Assembly (NCBI GenBank): GCA_003170315.1
Contig: PNAH01000033.1
Span: 44,432-105,545, forward strand
Direction of reading: 5' to 3'
DNA: 61,114 nucleotides
Origin: Acidimicrobiaceae bacterium
GTDB lineage: Bacteria; Actinomycetota; Acidimicrobiia; Acidimicrobiales; RAAP-2
Below the pieces are notes generated by a model. That model saw nothing but the letters and a program-made list of their open reading frames with translations. It was not told the DNA's origin and did no database searches. Of this stretch, positions 24,761-32,560 are shown one piece after another. Each line of letters begins with the position of its first letter. The stretch's first letter is position 1. Position numbers and translations under genes: made by a program.

Positions 24761-25852
24761 TTACTGTCCTTTGAAAGATCCTGTGTCGACATGGAGCTCG
24801 CCGACGCGCGCATCGACGCGACCCCACATGCCGTGAGTCCGTTCTGGGGGTACCACGCTCGTCAGCTGGCGACCCGGTCCGGTCGTCTCATTCCCAATCA
24901 GTGCGGCCACCAGCCCCGAGTAGTCACCGATCTCTTCACCGAGTTCAGACGGAAGGATCTGGCAGACGGAGAGTGATTCGGCCAACGCCTCTCGTTCAAG
25001 CTCTCGACGCATCGTCACTTCGAGCCGGTCGTGCTGGCGATAGAAAATGCCACCGAGCACGATGACGTCCGGGTTCAAGATATCGACCAGCAATGCAAGT
25101 CCGACGCCAAGCCACCGACCGACGTCGCGCCACAGTTGCAGAGCGACTTCATCGCCGTCGTCCGCCGCCTTAGCGAGCTGCTGGGCGCTGATGTCAGCCA
25201 GATCGAACCAATCCGATGAAAGTTCGCTCGGATCCCCCTCTTGAAGGTGACGCAACGCGACCTGCTGGGCCGTCTTGGCGATGCCCGAACCGCTGCAGAA
25301 GCCTTCGAATGATCCGTCTTTGCCGTAACCGTGGGGACCACTCTCGGCGAGTCGCCAGTGTCCAATCTCCCCCGCCAGTCCGCTCGCCCCGCGATGCAGT
25401 TGACCGTTGACAATTATTCCGGCCCCAAGGCCAGTACCCATCGTCAAAAAAGCGGCGTCCGTCGCGCCGCGCGCGGCACCCCACATCCACTCTGCGACAA
25501 CCCCCGCGTTCGCGTCATTCATGAGTCGCACCGGAACTCCGAAGTGCTCTTCGAAGGGGGCGCGAGCGTTTATCCGTATCCAACGCAACAAATTCGGCGG
25601 TGACAGCACGAGCCCCTCCGATTCGTCCAGTGGACCACCACAGACAATGCCGATGCTCACCAGCCGAATGCCAAAGTTCTCATGTACGACTTCGTCGAGT
25701 TCAGTAACCAGCATCGCCAACACTTCATTCGGCGCCGCGCGAGTGGCGAACATTCGCCGACCGACCCAGTCGATGTCTTCGTCGTTCACCAACGCGACCG
25801 CGACGGAGCATTTCGTGCCACCGATTGCCACCGACGCGAAGGCCTCCATCAT
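24761..25852 (-). CDS. ROK family sugar kinase
   Basis: 363 residues with the ASKHA kinase fold: phosphate loop SVAIGGTKCSVAV, catalytic Asp113 in NDAN, and the second phosphate motif GTGLGAG at 139-145. His165 is kept, but the Cys-rich zinc site that usually follows is replaced by SGPHGYGKDGSFEGFCSG, with a single Cys. ROK kinases phosphorylate hexoses or N-acetylhexosamines; in this operon the product is expected to feed the phosphoheptose-isomerase-like gene that overlaps its start by 4 nt. The exact sugar is not defined. Confidence 0.85.
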   Translation of the reverse strand: MMEAFASVAIGGTKCSVAVALVNDEDIDWVGRRMFATRAAPNEVLAMLVTELDEVVHENFGIRLVSIGIVCGGPLDESEGLVLSPPNLLRWIRINARAPFEEHFGVPVRLMNDANAGVVAEWMWGAARGATDAAFLTMGTGLGAGIIVNGQLHRGASGLAGEIGHWRLAESGPHGYGKDGSFEGFCSGSGIAKTAQQVALRHLQEGDPSELSSDWFDLADISAQQLAKAADDGDEVALQLWRDVGRWLGVGLALLVDILNPDVIVLGGIFYRQHDRLEVTMRRELEREALAESLSVCQILPSELGEEIGDYSGLVAALIGNETTGPGRQLTSVVPPERTHGMWGRVDARVGELHVDTGSFKGQ

Positions 25853-26502
25853 GATCCATACCGGTCGACTTCAATAGCAAGGCACAAGGCGTGATAGATC
25901 AATTGATGCATGTGCTGAACTTCTGGTGTGCTCGCGCCCGGCGATTGAACGACGACGTCGCACAGCGGTCCCATGAGGCCGCCCTTGGGACCGCTGAGGC
26001 CAATCGTCTTCATGCCCTTAGCCTTCGCGATGCGAAGCGCATGAATTACATTCTTCGACTCGCCCGATGTACTGAGCACCCAGAGCGCATCGCCTTCCCT
26101 CCCGTAGGCCACGACTTGTTGAGCGAATATGAGATCGCCCCCTTGATCATTCGCGATGGCGGTAACGAGCGCAGCTTGACTCACCAGGGGAATTGCCGGC
26201 AATCCGCCTTGCAAGTGTTCACCCAGGTAGCCGTCGTCGCCGAATTGCACTAGCGCATCGACCATTTCGGGATCGAGTGGACGCGCTATCGCACACGACT
26301 TGGCGAGTTCACCCGCGATGTGCTCGCTGTCGGCTGCACTACCCCCGTTACCACAAACGAGCACTTGACCGTCTGCGAAAAATACGTCTCTCAGAAGTCG
26401 CCAAGCACCATCGATGTCATTGCGCAAAGGAGCCAGCGTCGGATTCGTCTCGTAAAAGTCTTGCCAGAGTTGCTCCAAGGACGAATGTTCAGTGACTGAC
26501 AT
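25849..26502 (-). CDS. GmhA-type SIS-domain phosphosugar isomerase
   Basis: 217 residues, one SIS domain. GNGGSAAD at 51-58 and STSGESKN at 144-151 bind the phosphate. The residues corresponding to the zinc ligands of E. coli GmhA are all present: His61, Glu65, Gln196 and His204 (the last two eight residues apart, as in GmhA). GmhA converts sedoheptulose 7-phosphate to D-glycero-D-manno-heptose 7-phosphate reversibly. The related DiaA lacks the catalytic set. The start MSVTEHS at 26502 overlaps the repressor gene by 14 nt. No other heptose-synthesis gene is near, so a catabolic role is more likely. Confidence 0.85.
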   Translation of the reverse strand: MSVTEHSSLEQLWQDFYETNPTLAPLRNDIDGAWRLLRDVFFADGQVLVCGNGGSAADSEHIAGELAKSCAIARPLDPEMVDALVQFGDDGYLGEHLQGGLPAIPLVSQAALVTAIANDQGGDLIFAQQVVAYGREGDALWVLSTSGESKNVIHALRIAKAKGMKTIGLSGPKGGLMGPLCDVVVQSPGASTPEVQHMHQLIYHALCLAIEVDRYGS

Positions 26503-27769
26503 TGGCAGACTCCCTCGAGTGAACCAGGGTCGCAACGAGAGGCGGATTTGCTGGAAGAAGCTTGTCAAATACCACGCTCGCCGCGCCCACCGCGCCGGCC
26601 GCCTCTCCAAGCGTCGAATACTTGACGCTTACGGATCGAACTTCGCGTCGCATGGTGAGGTCATTCAGCGCCGCTTCAACAGGCGGAAGGAGCCATTTGG
26701 ACACTTGTTGAAAGTGATGCCCGCCAATGACCACAGCGTCGACGTCAAAAAGATTGACTGCCCCGAGGAGCGCTTGTGCGAGCAAGAATCCCGCACGGAT
26801 CAACAGTTCCTCGATGAGCGGTTCATACGTTGCCAAGAAGACGATCTCATCGAAGCTTTCAGTGAATCCAAGGTCCATCGCCTGACGGCACACCGCCATC
26901 ATGGAGGCTTCCGCCTCGACACAGCCACGTGATCCACACTCACAGAGTGCGCCATTCGGTACGACAGGTACGTGTCCTAACTCGAGAGCATTGCCCGTTA
27001 CACCTCGATACGTGTCCAGGTCGATTACCAACCCGCCGCCGATGCCGACCCCCCAGTGGCAGTAGAGAAAGTTGCGCAACTCCGTCCGAGACTGCCACGC
27101 CTCACCGAGAGCGGCGGCCGTCGCAGAGTTCTCACAGAAGATGGGTTGCTTCCAACCGGGTGAAAACAGCGATCGAGGGTTTACTCGTTCCCAATGGGGG
27201 AACTTCGGTGGATTCATCAATGATTCGCTTGACGGATCGAAGGGGCCCGGAAGACCAAGTCCGATCGCCGGTAAAGCATTAGCCATCAGCGACGGTTCCA
27301 GCTGCGCCGTTAAGCGAGCGTAAAGTTCTTCGACGCGCAGGATCGTGCGCTCCGGCTCCTCTCCTCGGTCGATTAAGTCCGAGCCGGATACGACCGGCGT
27401 CCCATTGAGGTCAATCCACGCCCCATCAATACGGTCACGCTCGATGTTGCAACCAAAAGCCAATGCCCCTGTCGCGCGAATTTTCACGCCAATGGGACGT
27501 CGACCCACTCCCGCTTGGGACTCCGCTCCCGTTTCTTCAACGAGACCTTGCTGTAAGAGCCGTCCTACGATGGCACCAACGGACTGCCCGCTAAGTCCCG
27601 TCAAACGCACGAGGGCAGCTCGGGATATTGGACCTTCCTGGCGTAAATGGTGGAAAACACGCCGCTCATTGGCCAAGCGGGCGAGTTGCTGAGGAAGTAA
27701 CTCTCGGTCATGCGAAGGGCTCCACGACATCGCTGCCGCTAACGCGCCATCCCCCTCATAATGTTCCAC
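26489..27769 (-). CDS. ROK family transcriptional repressor
   Basis: 426 residues: an N-terminal winged helix (residues about 33-80, with PISRAALVRLTGLSGQSVGAIVGRLLQQG) followed by a ROK sugar-binding domain with the zinc motif CECGSRGCVE intact. This is the NagC/XylR architecture, where sugar or sugar phosphate releases the protein from DNA. It is the first gene of the sugar operon and probably controls all ten genes including itself. The start is GTG at 27769; a second candidate is the ATG at 27730. Confidence 0.87.
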   Translation of the reverse strand: MEHYEGDGALAAAMSWSPSHDRELLPQQLARLANERRVFHHLRQEGPISRAALVRLTGLSGQSVGAIVGRLLQQGLVEETGAESQAGVGRRPIGVKIRATGALAFGCNIERDRIDGAWIDLNGTPVVSGSDLIDRGEEPERTILRVEELYARLTAQLEPSLMANALPAIGLGLPGPFDPSSESLMNPPKFPHWERVNPRSLFSPGWKQPIFCENSATAAALGEAWQSRTELRNFLYCHWGVGIGGGLVIDLDTYRGVTGNALELGHVPVVPNGALCECGSRGCVEAEASMMAVCRQAMDLGFTESFDEIVFLATYEPLIEELLIRAGFLLAQALLGAVNLFDVDAVVIGGHHFQQVSKWLLPPVEAALNDLTMRREVRSVSVKYSTLGEAAGAVGAASVVFDKLLPANPPLVATLVHSRESANVSH

Positions 27770-27803
27770 GGCCCCCCAGTCGCATTATTTCCGTCAGTTG
27801 AGG

Positions 27804-27832
27804 AACTTATCAAGTTAACTTCAACGGGTCAA
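27804..27832 (-). promoter_or_regulatory. Promoter of the sugar operon with palindromic operator
   Basis: On the minus strand TTGACC (27832-27827) and TAAGTT (27809-27804) are separated by exactly 17 bases, the best -35/-10 pair seen in this window. The spacer holds the perfect 10-bp palindrome AAGTTAACTT (27812-27821), a fitting site for the ROK repressor encoded 35 nt downstream. Expected transcript start is near 27797. Confidence 0.65.
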
Positions 27833-27860
27833 ATGCCGCGCATATTATTTGGACCAAAGT

Positions 27861-27976
27861 GACAGCTGACGTCCGATTGACGTCGAACCGAAGGGCTCTT
27901 CAACGATCCTACGACGAACTGCGTAATGCTCCTGTGGCTCGACACCGGGCGAGCGTCACTACGTGCCCAAAGGAAC
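27861..27976 (+). pseudogene. Decayed partial copy of the small gene at 28497-28715
   Basis: About 95 bases from CGTCGAACCG at 27881 align with 28602-28703 (for example CTCTTCAA and GGCTCGACACCG are shared), with scattered substitutions, a one-base deletion and a three-base deletion. The frame is broken and the copy has no start. The intact YbjQ-type gene and parent gene lie just downstream, so this is a local duplication that has decayed. Confidence 0.6.
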
Positions 27977-28076
27977 CCGCCGCTCGGCCTGATCCGACTA
28001 CGCCGACTTTCGGTCCTGCGCCACATCTTTGGTTGCGAGACAGCACGCGGCATTTCGGCATTCGGAAAGCCTGGGG

Positions 28077-28082
28077 TAAAGT
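28077..28082 (+). promoter_or_regulatory. Possible -10 box before the YbjQ-type gene
   Basis: TAAAGT at 28077-28082 ends 7 nt before the ATG at 28090 (and 4 nt before the ATG at 28087). This would give a nearly leaderless transcript. No -35 box is clear. Confidence 0.3.
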
Positions 28083-28089
28083 CCGAATG

Positions 28090-28491
28090 ATGGTTTTCGG
28101 TCCTTCAGATTCGAGTGACACCATGTCCGATCAATCGCCGCACTACGGCGAAACCGGTGGTTCGCAGTTCCCCATCACGACCGCGCTCGTCTTTCCCGAC
28201 CGCGAGATCGAGCACAGCCTCGGCATGGTCTTCGGCGTGGTGGTGCGCTCGATGGGCATCGCCCGCAACATCGGCGCCGGCTTCAAATCACTTGCCGGCG
28301 GTGAGGTGAAGCAGTACACCCGGTTGGTCGAGGACAGTCGCCGTCACGCCCTGGACCGGATGATCGAGAACGCTCAGCTCATCGGCGGCGAGGGGATCAT
28401 CTCGATGCGCTTCGACTCCTCCGAAGTCGGACAGTCCCTAACCGAGATCGTCGCCTACGGCACGGTGGTCACCTTCCGAAAGTCTGAGTAG
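28090..28491 (+). CDS. YbjQ/UPF0145 family protein
   Basis: 133 residues; the core from ITTALVFPDREIEHSLGMVFG through IAYGTVVTF-like ending (EIVAYGTVVTFRK) matches the YbjQ/UPF0145 family, small pentameric proteins of unknown function once called heavy-metal-binding. The central GVVVRSMGIARNIGAGFKSL is characteristic. The start could be 28087, 28090 or 28123; 28090 is taken from the -10 box spacing, and 28123 (MSDQSPHYGE) is the main alternative. The next small gene begins 5 nt after its stop. Confidence 0.75.
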   Translation: MVFGPSDSSDTMSDQSPHYGETGGSQFPITTALVFPDREIEHSLGMVFGVVVRSMGIARNIGAGFKSLAGGEVKQYTRLVEDSRRHALDRMIENAQLIGGEGIISMRFDSSEVGQSLTEIVAYGTVVTFRKSE

Positions 28492-28496
28492 ACCGT

Positions 28497-28715
28497 ATGA
28501 ATCCGGTCTTTGCCGTAATCCTGGTGGTCTTGGCCGTGTGCTTCGTCCTCAGCATTGCTTTGCGTCGCCACGGCGAGGCCGACAAGCCGAACCCGGACTG
28601 GCGTCGAACCGAGGAACTCTTCAATGACCCTTCGACGAACCGCGTCATGCGCGTCTGGCTCGACACCGCCGGGGATCGCCACTACGTCGCCGAGGGGAAA
28701 CGTCACTCGACCTGA
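28497..28715 (+). CDS. Small single-helix membrane protein, unknown
   Basis: 72 residues: one N-terminal hydrophobic helix (residues about 3-22, VFAVILVVLAVCFVLSI) and a charged tail with WRRTEELFNDPSTNRVMRVW. It follows the YbjQ-type gene by 5 nt, probably in one transcript. A decayed copy of its second half lies upstream at 27861-27976, which shows that this was once a duplicated coding unit and supports it as a real gene. Confidence 0.6.
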   Translation: MNPVFAVILVVLAVCFVLSIALRRHGEADKPNPDWRRTEELFNDPSTNRVMRVWLDTAGDRHYVAEGKRHST

Positions 28716-28735
28716 CGCCGTGTGGTGCCTTGGTC

Positions 28736-29152
28736 TTACGACGGGGGATCGAGCAAGGGGCGGATCTTGGGAGGCGCGATAAGTAGCCACGCGTCGACGA
28801 TCAGGTCACCCAGCATGTCCCACTGCGGCGCGTTCCACTCTTCGTGGCCATCGAGGTACGCGCCGACCCATCCGCGCCCGCCGACGTAAGGAGGTCGATA
28901 GTACCGCTCGGCGTCCTCATCGATCAGTGATTCCTGCACTCCGGCCCCGGCGGCGAAGGTCACCGAGACCCGTTCGTCATGGTGATGATCGGACATGGCC
29001 ACGAAGTTCTTCTTGTCATTGATGAACCACGATGCCTCGCCATGACTCAGGCGTTCGACGACGAGCGGTAGATCCATGCAGATCCGTCGCACCTTTTCCG
29101 TGGCGATCTCGCCCTCGCGCGTCGGCCGTTGATCGGGTGTCACTCCGGACAT
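28736..29152 (-). CDS. MmcQ/YjbR family protein
   Basis: 138 residues. The central FINDKKNFVAMSDHH, the following VSVTFAAG and YYRPPYVGGRGWVGAYLDG are the hallmark of the MmcQ/YjbR fold (CyaY-like), sometimes described as DNA-binding but of unknown role. A TACCAT box exactly 6 nt upstream supports the ATG at 29152 and a leaderless message. It converges on the small membrane gene with a 20-nt gap. Confidence 0.78.
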   Translation of the reverse strand: MSGVTPDQRPTREGEIATEKVRRICMDLPLVVERLSHGEASWFINDKKNFVAMSDHHHDERVSVTFAAGAGVQESLIDEDAERYYRPPYVGGRGWVGAYLDGHEEWNAPQWDMLGDLIVDAWLLIAPPKIRPLLDPPS

Positions 29153-29158
29153 GACGCG

Positions 29159-29164
29159 ATGGTA
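29159..29164 (-). promoter_or_regulatory. -10 box of a probable leaderless promoter (MmcQ/YjbR gene)
   Basis: On the minus strand TACCAT (29164-29159) is followed by six bases and the ATG at 29152. Confidence 0.45.
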
Positions 29165-29232
29165 GCGCTGCCTCTACTCCAGGTTCGACGGTCCGGCGCC
29201 GAAATGGAGTCGCGAATCAGACCGGTGTCTAC

Positions 29233-30375
29233 TCAGTTGATCCGACTGCGCCGACGTTCGGTCGCGCGCCACATCAGTCGACCAAGGGCCAAGAGTGCGG
29301 CGAGCACCAGAAGCGCGAACAGTAGTGGGCCGGCGATTCGGATCAACCATTCGAATCCGGCGGCGAAGCCGTGGAGGGATTCGTGCCACGCCTTGTCCAC
29401 ACCCGTGGCCGGGTGCTTGTGCGCGATGACTGGATGTCCGGATTCACTCAATGAGACCGTCAAGGTGGCGTAGGTCGTTTCGCTATTCAGCAGGTTCAAT
29501 TGCGCCTGGTACTGCTCGATCTGGCTTTGGATGGAGTCCAGTTGTTCCTGCACCGAGAGGATGCCGCCGATGGAATTGGTCCGCGACATGATCTTCAGGT
29601 ACTGCGTACGACTCACCTGCAACGCGCTTATCCGAGCTTGCAGATCCACGTACTGGCCGGTGACGTCGTTGGCGGAGGTGACCACTGAGGTCGCAACTCC
29701 CGAGTGTCGCACTTGATCGACCAGCATCGTGAAATTGCGCTCGGGGACTTGCAGGACGATGGTGCCGGTTGAGAAGGAGCGGGAGGCCTTCGTGCCGATG
29801 TGGGACTGCGTGCTGGCGACGAATCCCCCGTCGGTGGTGGCGAAGTCGGTCAGTTGCGTCAGCGTGGACTGGAATTTCTGGCCACCGACGGTCAATTGAA
29901 TGGTCCCGACCTCCTCCACTCGCAGCGAAGTGACCAACGACGCTTCGCTCGTGTTCGCGCCCGTTTTTCCGATGGTCTTGCTCGAAGTTGGTATCACCAC
30001 CGACAGGCCTGAAGTGTTAGTGAATCCAGTCCCCTGCACTCCTGAATTTGGCGCTGGCGGAATCGCGGGAGCCGGAGCGCCGTGCGTATTCAATTCTTTG
30101 AGGGCATTGTTGGGGACTTGGACTCTCGGGGTACCTTCGGAATTGAAGAGAGGCACGGCGACCGCCAAGACCACGACGCATGCGGCAGCGGCCATCACGC
30201 TCGATCGAACTCGTCCGGTGCGTTCCACGAGAGAGCGGATCCGTGGCTGCTTTTCGGAACCGGGCGATTCTCGGGCCTCGTCAAGAATCCGGTCCATGGC
30301 GCCCTCGGAGACCGCGAATCCATCGGCGGTCTCGCGAAGGGCACGCTGCAACTTCTCTTCGTCAAACGTGGTCAT
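29233..30375 (-). CDS. DUF4349 membrane protein, putative anti-sigma partner
   Basis: 380 residues. An N-terminal cytoplasmic segment of about 55 residues, one helix (VMAAAACVVVLAVAVPLF), a DUF4349 extracytoplasmic domain (about 150-310) with a long coiled coil (VDLQARISALQVSRTQYL through SIQSQIEQYQAQLNLL), and a C-terminal helix with a basic tail. The start overlaps the ECF sigma gene by 4 nt, so it probably controls that sigma factor. The zinc-finger HxxxCxxC motif of ordinary anti-sigma factors is absent. Confidence 0.75.
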   Translation of the reverse strand: MTTFDEEKLQRALRETADGFAVSEGAMDRILDEARESPGSEKQPRIRSLVERTGRVRSSVMAAAACVVVLAVAVPLFNSEGTPRVQVPNNALKELNTHGAPAPAIPPAPNSGVQGTGFTNTSGLSVVIPTSSKTIGKTGANTSEASLVTSLRVEEVGTIQLTVGGQKFQSTLTQLTDFATTDGGFVASTQSHIGTKASRSFSTGTIVLQVPERNFTMLVDQVRHSGVATSVVTSANDVTGQYVDLQARISALQVSRTQYLKIMSRTNSIGGILSVQEQLDSIQSQIEQYQAQLNLLNSETTYATLTVSLSESGHPVIAHKHPATGVDKAWHESLHGFAAGFEWLIRIAGPLLFALLVLAALLALGRLMWRATERRRSRIN

Positions 30376-30920
30376 GACTGACTCTCCTTACGAGCATTGA
30401 TGGGACTCGGCGCTTCGGACTGAAGGGCCGGATGAAGAGCGAGGCGACGTCGCGCTTCATTGAGACGCGACTTGACGGTCCCGGGTTGGCGGCCGATGAC
30501 GTTGGCGATGTCGTGCTCGCTGAGATCGGCGTAGTAGCGAAGCACGATGACGATGCGCAAGTGCGCCGGAAGGTCCTTCAACGCCGTCATCACGTCGTTG
30601 GTAACCGCGACCTGGGCCATGCGGTCGTCAATCACGGCAACGTCGTCCAGATCGTCGTCGGGGCGACGACGATGACGATGAGGAATCTCCTTGCGTAGCT
30701 TGGAGTTGCAAGTATTCACGACCACGCGGTAGAGCCAGGGCTTGAAACTCGATCCCGTCACCAAAGAATCACGGAACTTCCACGCGCGCAGGAACGATTC
30801 CTGAACGGCGTCCTCGGCGTCGGATCGATTCCCCAGGATCAGGTACGCGGTCCGAACGGAGCTCGCGTAGCCGTCCTCGAGCCAGGTTCGAAGTTCGTCG
30901 ACGTCGACGGCGTCACTCAT
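30372..30920 (-). CDS. ECF-type RNA polymerase sigma factor
   Basis: 182 residues with the two ECF regions: sigma-2 with SDAEDAVQESFLRAWKF and FKPWLYRVVVNTCNSKLRKE, and sigma-4 with LRIVIVLRYYADLSEHDIANVIGRQPGTVKSRLNEARRRL. It is co-translated with the DUF4349 protein, an expected membrane sensor/antagonist. A candidate autoregulated promoter lies about 55 nt upstream. The stress it answers is unknown. Confidence 0.9.
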   Translation of the reverse strand: MSDAVDVDELRTWLEDGYASSVRTAYLILGNRSDAEDAVQESFLRAWKFRDSLVTGSSFKPWLYRVVVNTCNSKLRKEIPHRHRRRPDDDLDDVAVIDDRMAQVAVTNDVMTALKDLPAHLRIVIVLRYYADLSEHDIANVIGRQPGTVKSRLNEARRRLALHPALQSEAPSPINARKESQS

Positions 30921-30974
30921 CTAGGTGACCTTCCCGTGACGTCGCGTCCCCATATTTCTGTGCACATATGTAGA

Positions 30975-31000
30975 GACTCCGATACCTTCGGAAAGGTTCG
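30975..31000 (-). promoter_or_regulatory. Candidate ECF-type promoter before the sigma factor gene
   Basis: On the minus strand CGAACC (31000-30995) is followed after 16 bases by AGTC (30978-30975), resembling the GGAACC/CGTC pattern used by many ECF sigma factors. An ACCTT/AAGGT inverted repeat at 30984-30997 overlaps the -35 part. Autoregulation is an inference. Confidence 0.35.
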
Positions 31001-31080
31001 CGGAATTTGCGATTTTTTCCCGATGGCACAGCGCCTCCGTCAAAAACGCCGCGGTTTCGGGCTTTTCGAGGTGCGTGGCG

Positions 31081-31452
31081 TCAGTCAGGAATGAGCATGG
31101 TGACGCAGAACGGGTTGCTCGCCGGGTCGAGCAGGACTCGCCACCGCTCAGGTTCCGGCTGGTCGGGGGCCAAGGCGGCGCCCACGGCGATGGCTGCTGC
31201 TTCGCCGGCGTCGAGATTGGAGACCGAAAAGTCCAAATGAACGTGTGACGGCGTTTCACTCGTCGGCCACGTCGAGGGCTTGAAGCCCGCGACGCGCTGC
31301 ATCGTGAGCCAGATGTTGTCCAGCTGGATCGCCGAGAAATCGTCGGACTCAAAGGTGATCTCTTTCTCGAGCAGCGCCGAATAGAAGAGCGCCAACGCGT
31401 GCGGGTCGGGACAGCTCAGCGATACGGCACCTAGTTTGGAAATCTCTCCCAC
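31081..31452 (-). CDS. VOC (glyoxalase/bleomycin-resistance-like) family protein
   Basis: 123 residues, a single vicinal-oxygen-chelate domain: AVSLSCPDPHALALFYSALLEKE, the central LDNIWLTMQRV, VHLDFSVSNLDAGEA, and a C-terminal half ending ASNPFCVTMLIPD. The reaction is not defined. The start is GTG at 31452, with AAGGAG 5 nt before it. Confidence 0.8.
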   Translation of the reverse strand: MGEISKLGAVSLSCPDPHALALFYSALLEKEITFESDDFSAIQLDNIWLTMQRVAGFKPSTWPTSETPSHVHLDFSVSNLDAGEAAAIAVGAALAPDQPEPERWRVLLDPASNPFCVTMLIPD

Positions 31453-31554
31453 TTACACTCCTTTATGTCGATGGTCAACAGATTCTTACCGCACGGCCGT
31501 GACGTCCGACCGTGCGACCGCTGAACTGAGTACTCGAATCCCTGAACGGCAGTA

Positions 31555-32517
31555 TCAGGACCGCGAAGACCGGGCCAGGGCCGTGGCGCTGCGCCAGAGC
31601 TGGAAGTAGTTCTCGAAGGTGATCTCGGCAGTCACGTAGCCGGCCGATTGGAGTTCACGGTGGTACGCCGGCAGGTTGTGCCACGGCACTCCCATGTCGA
31701 CGTGGTGGGCCAGGTGCCAACCGGTGTTGTACGGGACGAACCAAAACTTGGCCAGCCAGTGCTGGCGCACGTTGTGGGTCGTAAGCCGCCGGTCGTCGCT
31801 CTTCAACATGCCGCCGTGTTCGGCGATCGCACGCAGTCGGTTCAGCACGCGCCACTGGGTCATCCACGGTAGCCACCAGAACAACAAATACGACCACGAC
31901 GCCCCGGTGCCCAGCCAGAACAGTCCGAACAGGACGGCCTGCACGGCGAGGATCGATGAGGCGATGACCCGACTCTGCGTCTTGGCCGTCGCCATCACGA
32001 TCGATTTGAAGTTCTTGTAGCCCGAGATGCCGACAGCGTCGCGAAGCAGTCGACGTCGAAGGTCGCTGGGCTCGCAGGGATAGCCGCTGTAAAAGGCCAT
32101 GTCGGGCTCTTCCGGGCCGAACTCCTCACGATGATGAGCGAAGTGGGCCCGCCGGTAGATCGAGATCGGCACCATCGCCGGGTAGGCAATGAACCACTTG
32201 CCCACGAAGTCATTGGCTCGCTTGTTGGAGAACAGGAGTTTGTGGGCCGACTCGTGCATCAGAATCGCGAAACGCGCGTGCATCGGTCCCATCAAGACGA
32301 AAACGGCCAGCGCCGCGAACGGGCCGAAGCGCACACCGCAGTAGGCCAGCGCCGCGGTCCACAGCCAGACCATCGTCACCGCGCGGACGTTGCGCCAGTT
32401 CTCGATGTGGCGATAGTTCTTTCGCACTTCGGGAATTGCCATGCCGTTCACGAGGAGGCGCTCGGTGGGCAAGACGTCCGGCAACTCTTCGGGAATCGGC
32501 ACGAGTTCGATCGTCAT
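31555..32517 (-). CDS. Fatty acid desaturase family protein
   Basis: 320 residues with four to six membrane helices and three His boxes that hold the di-iron centre: HESAH at 88-92, HFAHH at 125-129 and HLAHH in the C-terminal third. This set matches membrane acyl-lipid desaturases and related hydroxylases. The position of the double bond cannot be told. A TATGAT box 6 nt before the ATG points to a leaderless message. Confidence 0.85.
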   Translation of the reverse strand: MTIELVPIPEELPDVLPTERLLVNGMAIPEVRKNYRHIENWRNVRAVTMVWLWTAALAYCGVRFGPFAALAVFVLMGPMHARFAILMHESAHKLLFSNKRANDFVGKWFIAYPAMVPISIYRRAHFAHHREEFGPEEPDMAFYSGYPCEPSDLRRRLLRDAVGISGYKNFKSIVMATAKTQSRVIASSILAVQAVLFGLFWLGTGASWSYLLFWWLPWMTQWRVLNRLRAIAEHGGMLKSDDRRLTTHNVRQHWLAKFWFVPYNTGWHLAHHVDMGVPWHNLPAYHRELQSAGYVTAEITFENYFQLWRSATALARSSRS

Positions 32518-32523
32518 TGGCCC

Positions 32524-32529
32524 ATCATA
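32524..32529 (-). promoter_or_regulatory. -10 box of a probable leaderless promoter (desaturase gene)
   Basis: On the minus strand TATGAT (32529-32524) is followed by six bases and the ATG at 32517. Confidence 0.5.
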
Positions 32530-32560
32530 AGTTCAGTGGTGAATCAATTCGCTGAAGGCT

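Noticed and set aside
15738..27769. Sulfoquinovose transketolase pathway as the role of the sugar operon
   Set aside because: Split transketolase fits, but there is no GH31 sulfoquinovosidase and the hydrolase is a GH38 mannosidase.
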